NCBI RefSeq assembly: GCF_001578105.1
Contig: NZ_CP014275.1
Coordinates: 4,368,501 to 4,432,500 of the forward strand
Length of the DNA: 64,000 bases
From: Martelella sp. AD-3
GTDB lineage: Bacteria > Pseudomonadota > Alphaproteobacteria > Rhizobiales > Rhizobiaceae
Reading direction: 5' to 3'
The position numbers and the translations under genes are program-made. Positions within the stretch are counted from its first letter, which is position 1, and each line of letters opens with the position of its first letter. This document shows positions 33,307 to 41,022 of this stretch, in pieces. Below the pieces are notes generated by a model that made no database searches, was not told where the DNA came from, and worked only from the letters and a program-made list of their open reading frames with translations.

Positions 33307-34227
33307 ATGATTGGATTTCTGGGCAGGCGCAGCAAGCAAACCGCTACCGGAGACGATGTCATAGGCCCATTTCTAAAAGGGTTCTCGATCGAAGTCATGC
33401 CGCGCACGGCGGCCAAGGCTGATGACTTCAAGGCGCTGCTGCCGGCCGGAACACGTGTATACATAGCTCACATCGAAGGAACGCCGATCGAGGATATGGT
33501 CGCCACGGCGCGGCGTCTGTCGGAAGACGGCTTTCCGGTCATGCCGCATTTCCCCGCCCGCATCATCAGAAACAGGGCGATGCTCGAAGACTGGATCGCG
33601 CGCTATCAGGGCGAGGCCGGCGTCGACCAGGCGCTGCTGCTGGCCGGCGGCGGTGGCGCGCCTGCCGGCGACTATCACTCGTCAATGCAGCTGATGGAGA
33701 CCGGGCTGTTCGACAAGGCCGGGTTCCGGCGGCTTCATGTAGCCGGCCATCCGGAGGGCAACAAGGATATCGATCCCGACGGGTCAACCGGTAATGTGGA
33801 TGCCGCCCTCAGGTGGAAGCAGGACTTTGCCGAGCGCACCGACGCCGAAATGGCGATCGTCACCCAGTTCGCCTTCGAGGCGGAGCCGGTGCTGGCCTGG
33901 ATCGAGCGGCTGCGCGGCTTCGGCGTGGACCTTCCCGTCCATGTCGGCATTGCCGGGCCGGCCAGGCTGCAGACGTTGATCAAATTCGCGATTGCCTGCG
34001 GCGTCGGTTCCTCGCTCAAGGTTCTGCAACGCCGGGCCATGGATGTCTCCAAGCTGGTGCTGCCCTATGAGCCGACGGACGTTCTGGCTGATTTTGCCGT
34101 CGCAGCGAAACGTGACGGCGGTTCGGCCGTCGCGCAGATTCATTTCTTTCCGCTCGGCGGCATCGGCGCCTGCGCCGACTGGGCGGTCCGCCACGGCGTC
34201 TCCGCTCCGGCCCCGGCCGCCGTATGA
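33307..34227 (+). CDS. metF: Methylenetetrahydrofolate reductase-like protein
   Basis: 306 aa, TIM barrel of the MetF family: FSIEVMPRTAAKADDF (the usual FEFFPP segment altered to IEVMP), VMPHFPARII, LLLAGGG, VAGHPEGNKDID (classical AGYPE/HPE motif), MAIVTQFAFEAEPVLAWIER and PVHVGIAGPARL. It would interconvert 5-methyl-THF and 5,10-methylene-THF. Beside a LigM-like demethylase it most likely runs in the oxidative direction to clear methyl-THF. The ATG at 33307 has GGAGGAGG upstream. Divergence from housekeeping MetF is evident, as in C1-catabolic paralogues. Confidence 0.87.
   Translation: MIGFLGRRSKQTATGDDVIGPFLKGFSIEVMPRTAAKADDFKALLPAGTRVYIAHIEGTPIEDMVATARRLSEDGFPVMPHFPARIIRNRAMLEDWIARYQGEAGVDQALLLAGGGGAPAGDYHSSMQLMETGLFDKAGFRRLHVAGHPEGNKDIDPDGSTGNVDAALRWKQDFAERTDAEMAIVTQFAFEAEPVLAWIERLRGFGVDLPVHVGIAGPARLQTLIKFAIACGVGSSLKVLQRRAMDVSKLVLPYEPTDVLADFAVAAKRDGGSAVAQIHFFPLGGIGACADWAVRHGVSAPAPAAV
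33456..33464. promoter_or_regulatory. Intragenic GntR-box-like site in the metF-like gene
   Basis: TGTATACAT inside codons Arg-Val-Tyr-Ile, centred 193 bases after box 4. It uses an ATA isoleucine codon, rare in this GC-rich sequence, which hints that the site itself may be under selection. Confidence 0.45.
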
Positions 34228-34249
34228 AGTCCTCGCCCGGCGGCGAGAG

Positions 34250-34348
34250 CGCCGTGCGTCGATCCGGACGCACAAAGGGCGCGCTAGCCTGTTGAATCGA
34301 CGCATCGTGCTTTCCGAAAAGCAATTCTGATTTTCGGGCCGATGCGCC
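34250..34348 (-). repeat. Dispersed repeat, copy 2 (inverted)
   Basis: Read on the minus strand it begins GGCGCATCGGCCCGAAAATC and continues with GGAAAGCACGATGCG and GTGCGTCCGG...ACGCACGGCGC, in the order of copy 1. It starts 23 bases after the metF-like stop. Confidence 0.8.
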
Positions 34349-34378
34349 AAGCGACGCTCAGTTCCCGTCATGTCCCCG

Positions 34379-34413
34379 CCGGCCAGTTCGCGCACGCGAC
34401 TGGCCGGTTTTTT
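34379..34413 (+). terminator. Rho-independent terminator of the metF-like gene
   Basis: Stem CCGGCCAG...TCGCG / CGCGA.CTGGCCGG with one bulged base and a 2-base loop, followed by TTTTTTG. A textbook terminator that separates the metF unit from the Tct transporter unit. Confidence 0.9.
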
Positions 34414-34466
34414 GTTGTCCAAGCAGTTCGGGAGGAGGTGGGGGCATGCGCGCAGACGCGCGCGAA

Positions 34467-34476
34467 ATGTATACGC
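34467..34476. promoter_or_regulatory. GntR box 5 (ATGTATACGC)
   Basis: Palindrome with changes only at the right edge, in the AT-rich stretch upstream of tctC. A weaker TGTATATA lies at 34503-34510. Confidence 0.6.
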
Positions 34477-34599
34477 ATCATGTTGATAGACTTATTCCAT
34501 TTTGTATATAAAAGGCATTTTTTCTTCAAAATTCGCGCTAAAACTGTTTATTTCTGACGAATACTAAGCTAAAGTCTAAACATGGCCAGTTCGAAAACC

Positions 34600-34616
34600 T
34601 GTATATGCGTATACAT
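34600..34616. promoter_or_regulatory. GntR box 6 (extended palindrome)
   Basis: TGTATA-TGCG-TATACA is a perfect inverted repeat that contains CGTATACAT. With box 5 it marks the tctC promoter region as part of the same regulon. Confidence 0.6.
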
Positions 34617-34619
34617 TCT

Positions 34620-35039
34620 GGCCGGATGCCTTCGGTGTTTTTTCGTCTGGGAGGGCGGAAGAAGGGCCTCGAAAGCCTGCGAAGGCGTCAGATCGCGCCA
34701 GGCCGGAACGCGTTGTGTTTCGACGTCGCGGTTCGCGCGATCCGAGGAGCAATTCCAGCCGGTGCATTGACCGGCTGCGCATGCCCGTCCGGCCCGTTGC
34801 CGGCAGTTTTATGGTTTCTTGCGAAAATCTTGCCTCGTTCAGGCTTTGGTTCCTGTTCAAGGCGAATTTGCCGGCGGCGATGCGCCGGGTTGCGGCAGTC
34901 GGCCCGGCAGGCCTGGTCCGTCGGGCATGGAAACCGTTCGATCGGACGCGAAGGTTCGCAGGGCCGTGCGCTCATGGCGGAAGTCGAGGACGGAGGAGGT
35001 CCCGGCATCCGTGTAACTGACCCAGAGGGAGGAGAACAG
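34620..35039 (+). other. Long leader region before tctC, no gene seen
   Basis: A frame continuous with tctC runs open back to 34605, but its translation (Arg/Cys/Gly-rich, no signal peptide) is not protein-like, whereas a normal signal peptide begins at 35040. A perfect hairpin, CAGCCGGT (34756-34763) / ACCGGCTG (34770-34777), sits in it. If transcription starts near box 6, the message would have a 5' leader of about 400 bases. Confidence 0.5.
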
Positions 35040-36134
35040 ATGAGACTGAATGCGACCATAAGGTGCGGCATGGCGGCGGCGTCGGTTGCCGCGATCGTGC
35101 TGGCGGGGGGACTGGCCGCGCAGGCCGAGCCGATCGACCTCGAAGGAGAGACGGTGACGCTGGTGCACAATGTCGCGCCCGGCGGCGCAACCGCCATCAG
35201 CGCCCAGGTGCTCGCGGATGCCTGGTCGAAGACGATGGCGGGTCATCCGACCATGATCGTCCAGTCGGTCTCCGGCGGAGCGCTGACCAAGGGCATCGAT
35301 TTTGTCATGGACGCCCGCCCGGACGGCAAGACCCTCGGCTATCTCGCCTGGCAGGGCACGACGCGCATCCTCGATCCGGAGGTGCTGCAGATCCCGTTCC
35401 AGGATTTCGGCGTGATCGGCGGCATCGGCGGATCCAACTTTCTGTTTCATGTCAGGAGCGATGTCGGCGCCGGGCTGAAAGACCGCGACGACCTGCCCGA
35501 CGTCGAGAGCGTCACCGTCGGAGTCTACTCGCCGCGCATGACCCAGGGCATGCAGACGGCAGCAGCGCTCGATCTTCTCGGGGTCGACTGGCAGTTCGTC
35601 TCCGGCATGCTCGGCGACGGACCGCTTTACGCGGCCCTCCAGCGCGGCGAGATCGACGGCTACCCGGCGACCACGACCCAATATATCGCCGAACTCGGCG
35701 ACGGACCGATCGCCAGCGGCGAGACGATGGCGATCTGGCAGATGGGGCCGCTCGAAGCGGATGGTTCGATGAAGCTCGATCCAGCCCTCGAAGGCGTGCC
35801 GACCCTCGGCGAATACATCGAAAAGGCGACCGGGAAACCGCCGGAAGGCCCGCTCTGGGACCTGGTCATGTATCACGCCCGGTCCTCGGCGCCGGTCAAC
35901 TGGATCATCGTCGCGCCCCCCGGAACCCCTTCGGATCATCTCGACATGCTGCGCGCCAGTTTTGATGAAGCGACAGCCTCGCCGGACTATCTGGAGGCGG
36001 CCACCAAGGTCTACGGCTCGCCGCCGAACATCGTCCACTGGCAGGAGATGACCAGGATCATCTCCGATGTGCAGAACACTTCTGAAGACATCAAGGACAC
36101 GATGCGCCAGCTGGTCGAGCGGATCGAGCAGTAG
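35040..36134 (+). CDS. tctC: Tripartite tricarboxylate transporter solute-binding protein (TctC/Bug family)
   Basis: 364 aa. Signal peptide RLNATIRCGMAAASVAAIVL with cleavage near AQA-EPI, then a Bug-type periplasmic fold (VTLVHNVAPGGATAISAQVL; LGYLAWQGTTRIL; GVYSPRMTQGMQTAAALDLL). It binds an organic or aromatic carboxylate. The ATG at 35040 follows GGGAGGAG. It pairs with the TctA-TctB permease 285 bases downstream. GntR-like boxes lie upstream at 34467 and 34600. Confidence 0.9.
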   Translation: MRLNATIRCGMAAASVAAIVLAGGLAAQAEPIDLEGETVTLVHNVAPGGATAISAQVLADAWSKTMAGHPTMIVQSVSGGALTKGIDFVMDARPDGKTLGYLAWQGTTRILDPEVLQIPFQDFGVIGGIGGSNFLFHVRSDVGAGLKDRDDLPDVESVTVGVYSPRMTQGMQTAAALDLLGVDWQFVSGMLGDGPLYAALQRGEIDGYPATTTQYIAELGDGPIASGETMAIWQMGPLEADGSMKLDPALEGVPTLGEYIEKATGKPPEGPLWDLVMYHARSSAPVNWIIVAPPGTPSDHLDMLRASFDEATASPDYLEAATKVYGSPPNIVHWQEMTRIISDVQNTSEDIKDTMRQLVERIEQ

Positions 36135-36135
36135 A

Positions 36136-36163
36136 AGGCGGGCCGGGGGCGGCGCGCCCGCCT
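36136..36163 (+). terminator. Hairpin between tctC and tctA
   Basis: AGGCGGGC / GCCCGCCT, 8 bp with a 12-base loop, 2 bases after the tctC stop and without a U-tract. Such a structure can stabilise the binding-protein message relative to the permease. The rest of the gap to 36419 holds no recognisable gene. Confidence 0.5.
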
Positions 36164-36419
36164 CCCGCGCGCCGGGAACCGGAGCCTGGCACGAAGAGCC
36201 CGGCCGCCGCTCGCGTCTTGCCGCCGGCGATTGCGTCGTCGACGGACGCGCGGTCAGGGCCAGGCCTCCGCCGGTTCTGCCTGATTGCCATTGTGCCCTT
36301 TTCCTGAAGATTGGAGCGCGTCGTTCGCGGCGGATTGCAATCTAAAGCTGTATTTTGCCATCGTTTGCGCCTGAGTGGGACAACGATGAGCAGCCACGCT
36401 GATCTGGAGCCGGAACTTC

Positions 36420-38399
36420 ATGTTCGATTCATTCATGACGGGGCTTTCGCTGGTTCTGTCCTTTCCCGGTTTTCTCTACCTGCTTGCGGGCATCGCCGTC
36501 GGCCTGTGGCTTGGCATCGTCCCGGGCCTCGGCGGCGTCACCGGCATGGTGGTGCTTCTGCCGCTGACCTTCGGCATGGACCCGGCCGCGGGCCTTGCCA
36601 TGCTGCTCGGCATGTTCGCGGTGGTCTCCACCTCCGATACGATCACGTCGGTCATGCTCGGGATTCCCGGCACGATCGCCAGCCAGGCGACCGTGATCGA
36701 CGGCAATGCCATGGCCAAGCGCGGCCTGGCGCAGACGGCTTTCGGCGCGGCCTTTGTCAGCTCGGCCTTTGGCGGGGTGCTCGGCGGCTTCGCCATGGCC
36801 GCCTCGCTGCCCTTTGCGCTGTGGATCATTCTTGCCTTCGGTTCGCCGGAGTTCTTCCTGCTTTCGCTGCTCGGCCTGCTCATGGTCGGCGCCGTCAGCG
36901 GCAACGCGGTCTCCAAGGGGTTGGGGGCGGCCGTACTCGGGCTGATGCTTTCCCAGATCGGCTATCCGGTCGCAAGCTCCATGCCGCGCTATTTCTTCGG
37001 CGAACGTTCGCTGCTTGACGGCCTGCCGCTGGTTCCGGTCATTCTCGGGCTTTTCGGCCTGCCGGAAATGATGGACCTTGCCGCCCGGCGCACGGCAATC
37101 GCCCACCTCAGCGACAAGCACGCGCAGGGTGACAGCATCTTCAGCGGGGTCCGCGCCGCCATCCGCAATCGCTGGCTGGTCCTGCGCTGTTCATTAATGG
37201 GCGTCTATGTCGGCATGCTTCCGGCCATCGGTTCTTCCGTGGTCGACTGGCTTGCCTATGGCCACGCCACGCAGAGCTGCAAGACCGATCCGCAGTTTGG
37301 CAAGGGCGACGTGCGCGGCGTGATTGCGCCGGAAGCGGCCAACAATGCCGTGCTCGGCGGTTCGCTGATCCCGACGCTTGCCTTCGGCATTCCCGGCAGC
37401 GGCGCCATGGCGGTGCTCCTGGGCGCCCTGACGATCCACGGCTTCTCGCCGGGCCGAAACATGCTGGGCGACAATCTCGACATCACCTTCTCGATGGTCT
37501 GGACGATCATCATCGCCAATATCATCGGCGCCGCCGCCCTGATGCTCTGGGGCCGACAGGTGGCGCGCGCCGCTTTCGTTGACGGCAATTTCATCGTGCC
37601 GGCGGTGATCCTGTTCATCTTCATGGGCTCCTGGGTCTGGCAGCCGGGCATGTTCACCTGGATCACGCTTCTGGGCGTCGGCCTGCTCGGCTACATCATG
37701 AAGGCGGCGGGCTGGCCGCGACCGCCCTTCATTCTCGGCTTCGTGCTCGGGCCTGTCCTCGAGAACGCCATGTCCATCACCTGGCAGAGCTATACGGTGA
37801 TGGAAGTGGTCACCCGTCCGACGGTGATCGGTCTCGTCATTGTGCTGGCCCTCGTCTTCTTCTTTGCGCTGCGCTCGACCCGCCGCGGGCTCGCTGCCCA
37901 CGCGATCGAGGATACGCAGGAGAGCAAGGCAAGTCTGATCCTGTCTTCGGCGCTCGCGCTCGTGCTCATGGCTCTCTTCGGCGCGGCGGTGTGGATGGCG
38001 CGCGACTGGAAGCTTCTGGCCAAGGTCTCGCCGATGGCCTTTGGCCTGGCGGGCATCGTCATCATGGGCTTCGTCCTGTTCCAGGACCGCAACCGGCTTC
38101 GGGTGATCGCCGCCGCGCGTCGGGCGGGCGATGCGCTCGCCGGCGGCACCACGCGGCAATTCATCGCCGCGCATCGGCGTCAGATCATCACCTTCCTGTC
38201 GATCGCGCTGATGGCGGCGCTGACGCCATGGGTCGGCACCTATGCCGCCATCCTCGGCTTTGCCGCGATCTACACGGCGCTTTGGGGCCGGTTCCGGTGG
38301 TGGGTGGTCGCCCTCTACACGGCTGGCCTCGGGGCGGTGCTCTACTTTCTTTACGACCGCCTTCTTCATGCCCCGTTCGAATTACCGTTCTTCATGTGA
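36420..38399 (+). CDS. tctA: Fused TctA-TctB tripartite tricarboxylate transporter permease
   Basis: 659 aa; ordinary TctA is about 500. The first part (to about residue 495) is TctA, with the signature GLWLGIVPGLGGVTGMVVLL, MLLGMFAVVSTSDTITSVML and IPTLAFGIPGSGAMAVLLGA. The last 150 residues hold four hydrophobic segments (LILSSALALVLMALFGAAVW; MAFGLAGIVIMGFVLF; IITFLSIALMAALTPWVGTY; WWVVALYTAGLGAVLYFLYD) like a TctB subunit. No separate tctB gene is present, so the fusion explains the missing subunit. It imports the acid bound by TctC. Confidence 0.88.
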   Translation: MFDSFMTGLSLVLSFPGFLYLLAGIAVGLWLGIVPGLGGVTGMVVLLPLTFGMDPAAGLAMLLGMFAVVSTSDTITSVMLGIPGTIASQATVIDGNAMAKRGLAQTAFGAAFVSSAFGGVLGGFAMAASLPFALWIILAFGSPEFFLLSLLGLLMVGAVSGNAVSKGLGAAVLGLMLSQIGYPVASSMPRYFFGERSLLDGLPLVPVILGLFGLPEMMDLAARRTAIAHLSDKHAQGDSIFSGVRAAIRNRWLVLRCSLMGVYVGMLPAIGSSVVDWLAYGHATQSCKTDPQFGKGDVRGVIAPEAANNAVLGGSLIPTLAFGIPGSGAMAVLLGALTIHGFSPGRNMLGDNLDITFSMVWTIIIANIIGAAALMLWGRQVARAAFVDGNFIVPAVILFIFMGSWVWQPGMFTWITLLGVGLLGYIMKAAGWPRPPFILGFVLGPVLENAMSITWQSYTVMEVVTRPTVIGLVIVLALVFFFALRSTRRGLAAHAIEDTQESKASLILSSALALVLMALFGAAVWMARDWKLLAKVSPMAFGLAGIVIMGFVLFQDRNRLRVIAAARRAGDALAGGTTRQFIAAHRRQIITFLSIALMAALTPWVGTYAAILGFAAIYTALWGRFRWWVVALYTAGLGAVLYFLYDRLLHAPFELPFFM

Positions 38400-38414
38400 T
38401 GAGGAGACTGAAAC

Positions 38415-39497
38415 ATGCTGACAGAGCTTGATGTCGAGGCAGGACCGGATCCCGCCGCAGGGATCGGCGCCATCGATTGCGACGTGCATCCGCGCAGTCC
38501 CGGACAGGAAGACCTGCTCCCGTTCGTCGACAGCTACTGGAAGGACATGATGCCCTACCGCAATATCGGGCATATGGAACTGATGTCCTATCCGTTTTCG
38601 ACCAGGCCATTCAGGGCGGAAGGCCCGGATGGCGGGGTCGCAAATCCCAAACGGCTGGCCGAAGCCCATCTGGATCCGAGGGGCATCTCGGCGGCGATCC
38701 TCAACGTCGTCAACGGCGTTCAGGCGCTGTTCGACCCCTATATGCAGGCGATGATGTGCCAGGCGACCAATCGCTGGCTGGCGGCGGAGTGGCTGGATCG
38801 GGACCCGCGCCTGCGGGCCGCGCTGCTGGTGCCGTTCCGTCATCCGGAAGAGGCGGTGGCGGAGATCAAACGCTATGCCGGTGACCGGCGCTTCATCCAG
38901 ATCCTGGCGATCTGCATGGGCGATGCGCCGCTCGGCCAGCGCCAGTTCTGGCCGATCTACAAGGCGGCATCCGATGCCGGATTTGTCCTGTCGATCCATC
39001 CGGGCAGCAATTACCGCCACGCGCCGACGCAATCCGGCTTCATGTCCTATCTTGTGGAGGAACAGGTCAACTGGTCGCAGGGCTTCGCCAGCCAGGCGGC
39101 AAGCCTTCTGAGCGAGGGCGTGCTGATCGAGTTTCCGGACATGAAGGTGGTGATGGCGGAAAGCGGGATTTCCTGGCTTTTCGGCGTCTCCTGGCGCATG
39201 GCGAAGGACTGGCGCGGCTGCCGCGTCGAGGTGCCGTGGCTGAAGGAGGGCCCGGACAAGATCTTGGAACGCCAGCTGCGCTTCACCCTGCAGCCCTTCG
39301 ATCTTCCGGTCGAGCCGGAAGAGGTCGCAGCCGTTCTCGAATGCATCGGCGGGCCGGAACTGCTGCTCTATTCCTCCGATTTTCCGCATGATCACGGACC
39401 GACCGCCGCCCGTTGGCCGAACGGGCTTTCCGCCGATCTCGCCAATGCCATCTGCCGCGAGAATGTCCTTGCCACCTATCCGAGACTGGAGGTCTGA
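38415..39497 (+). CDS. Amidohydrolase-family protein (ACMSD/LigJ-like), copy 1
   Basis: 360 aa TIM barrel of the amidohydrolase-2 group. Metal-site residues: Asp and His in IDCDVHPRS (classical DxH), His in LSIHPGSNYRH, and Asp in LLYSSDFPHDHG. The group includes decarboxylases and the OMA hydratase LigJ, so this may act on a carboxylated aromatic or its cleavage product. It begins 15 bases after tctA with GAGGAG upstream, in one run of genes reaching the ferredoxin at 43057. It is followed by a paralogue. Confidence 0.85.
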   Translation: MLTELDVEAGPDPAAGIGAIDCDVHPRSPGQEDLLPFVDSYWKDMMPYRNIGHMELMSYPFSTRPFRAEGPDGGVANPKRLAEAHLDPRGISAAILNVVNGVQALFDPYMQAMMCQATNRWLAAEWLDRDPRLRAALLVPFRHPEEAVAEIKRYAGDRRFIQILAICMGDAPLGQRQFWPIYKAASDAGFVLSIHPGSNYRHAPTQSGFMSYLVEEQVNWSQGFASQAASLLSEGVLIEFPDMKVVMAESGISWLFGVSWRMAKDWRGCRVEVPWLKEGPDKILERQLRFTLQPFDLPVEPEEVAAVLECIGGPELLLYSSDFPHDHGPTAARWPNGLSADLANAICRENVLATYPRLEV

Positions 39498-39498
39498 C

Positions 39499-40599
39499 AT
39501 GACTGTTGCCGAACTGGAGAGGCCCGACACGGCCAAAACGAAACTGGGTATTGTCGATTGTGACATTCACCCCGCAATGACCGACAGGACCGAGCTCTCC
39601 CGCTTCATGCCGCTGCGCTGGCGCGAGCATGTGCGCGATTTCGGCATGCGCTCGGGCGGTTCGCTCGTCGGCATGCTGCAATATCCGCGCCTGAACCATG
39701 GCGGCATGCGCCAGGATGCCTATCCGCCGGAGGGCGGTCCGCCGGCCTCCAGCCTCGCCTTTCTGCAGACGCAGCTTCTGGACGAGCTCAATATCGAGTT
39801 CGGCTTGCTGCAGGCGCTGAATCCCGGGCCGTCACTGCAGAACCTCGAATTGAGCGCGGCCGTCTGCGCGGCCGTAAACGACTGGCAGATCGACAAGTGG
39901 CTGACGCCCGAACCGCGCCTGAAAGGCGGCATTTCCATTGCCCAGGAAGACGCCGAAGCCTCGGTGCGCGAGATCGAGGAACGCGTCAAGGACAAGCGCT
40001 TCGCCCAGCTGCAGATCGTGCCGCGCAGTCTGGAGCCGGCCGGCCGCAAGCGCTACTGGCCGATCTACGAACTCGCCGAGGCGCACGACCTGCCGATCGC
40101 GGTTCATCCGGCGGCAACCGGCTGGCATGCCAATACCGGCGCGGGCTGGGCGTCCTTTTACGTCGAGGAGCATTATGCCTTCTCCCATTCGGTCCAGACC
40201 ATCCTGATCTCGATGATCTTCGAGGGCGTGTTCGACCGCTTTCCGAAGCTCAAACTGGTGCTGGTGGAGGGCGGCTTCGCCTGGCTGCCATCGCTGATGT
40301 GGCGCATGGACAGGGAGTGGGAGCGCATGCGCGGGGAGGTGCCGCATGTGAAGAGCCGCCCCTCGGACTATATCCGCCGCAATGTCTGGATCACCACGCA
40401 GCCGATCGAGGAGCCGCCGAATGTCCGGCACATGAACAACCTCCTTCAGTGGATCGGGGCGGACCGGCTGATGTTCTCGACCGATTATCCGCACTGGGAC
40501 TTCGACCATCCGGACCGGGCTTTCCGCGTCGGGCTCAGCGAAGAGGCAAAGCGCGGCATCATGCGCGACAACGCGCTTGCCGTTTACGGGCTGGGTTGA
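39499..40599 (+). CDS. Amidohydrolase-family protein (ACMSD/LigJ-like), copy 2
   Basis: 366 aa, homologous to the preceding protein: DxH site in GIVDCDIHPAM, His in LPIAVHPAATGWH, Asp in LMFSTDYPHWDFDHPD. Family enzymes decarboxylate or hydrate carboxylated substrates with a divalent metal. The ATG at 39499 directly follows the stop of copy 1. Adjacent paralogues may act on successive substrates or form a hetero-oligomer. The reaction is not assigned. Confidence 0.85.
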   Translation: MTVAELERPDTAKTKLGIVDCDIHPAMTDRTELSRFMPLRWREHVRDFGMRSGGSLVGMLQYPRLNHGGMRQDAYPPEGGPPASSLAFLQTQLLDELNIEFGLLQALNPGPSLQNLELSAAVCAAVNDWQIDKWLTPEPRLKGGISIAQEDAEASVREIEERVKDKRFAQLQIVPRSLEPAGRKRYWPIYELAEAHDLPIAVHPAATGWHANTGAGWASFYVEEHYAFSHSVQTILISMIFEGVFDRFPKLKLVLVEGGFAWLPSLMWRMDREWERMRGEVPHVKSRPSDYIRRNVWITTQPIEEPPNVRHMNNLLQWIGADRLMFSTDYPHWDFDHPDRAFRVGLSEEAKRGIMRDNALAVYGLG

Positions 40600-40608
40600 G
40601 GAGAAGCC

Positions 40609-41022
40609 ATGACCGATCACATCATCTGCAAGGTCGACGAAATTCCGGAAGGCAAGGCCAGAAGGGTCGAGGTCGCCGGCCGCGTCATCGCCATCTTCAA
40701 TCTCGGTGATCGCTTCGCGGCGATCACCAACAAGTGCCCGCATGAGGGCGCGGAACTCTGTCACGGCCGGGTTGCCGCCCTCGTCAACGCCGATGGTCCC
40801 GGCGCCTACCGCACCGAGGACGAGAAGATCATAGTGCGTTGCCCCTGGCATGGCTGGGAGTTCGATCTCGAGAACGGCCGTTCCTACTGTGATCCGAGCC
40901 GGATGCGGGTGAAGATCTTCGACGTCAAGGTCACGCCGGGTGAGAGCCTGGCGGAAGGGCCTTATCGCGCCGAGGTCTTCGAGGTTCGCACAGAGGATGA
41001 TTATGTCGTCCTTACCATTTGA
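40609..41022 (+). CDS. Rieske [2Fe-2S] ferredoxin-type protein
   Basis: 137 aa, one Rieske domain with cluster ligands CPHEGAELCHG (Cys-x-His) and CPWHGWEFDLENG (Cys-x2-His). There is no catalytic non-heme iron domain, so it carries electrons rather than oxidising a substrate. The insert of about 25 residues between the two ligand pairs is longer than usual. It lies 9 bases after the second amidohydrolase gene and overlaps the GFA gene. Its acceptor is not in the window. Confidence 0.9.
   Translation: MTDHIICKVDEIPEGKARRVEVAGRVIAIFNLGDRFAAITNKCPHEGAELCHGRVAALVNADGPGAYRTEDEKIIVRCPWHGWEFDLENGRSYCDPSRMRVKIFDVKVTPGESLAEGPYRAEVFEVRTEDDYVVLTI

Noticed and set aside
34605..35039. N-terminal extension of TctC by 145 codons
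   Set aside because: The extension is not protein-like, and a clean signal peptide with a GGGAGGAG ribosome binding site begins at 35040.
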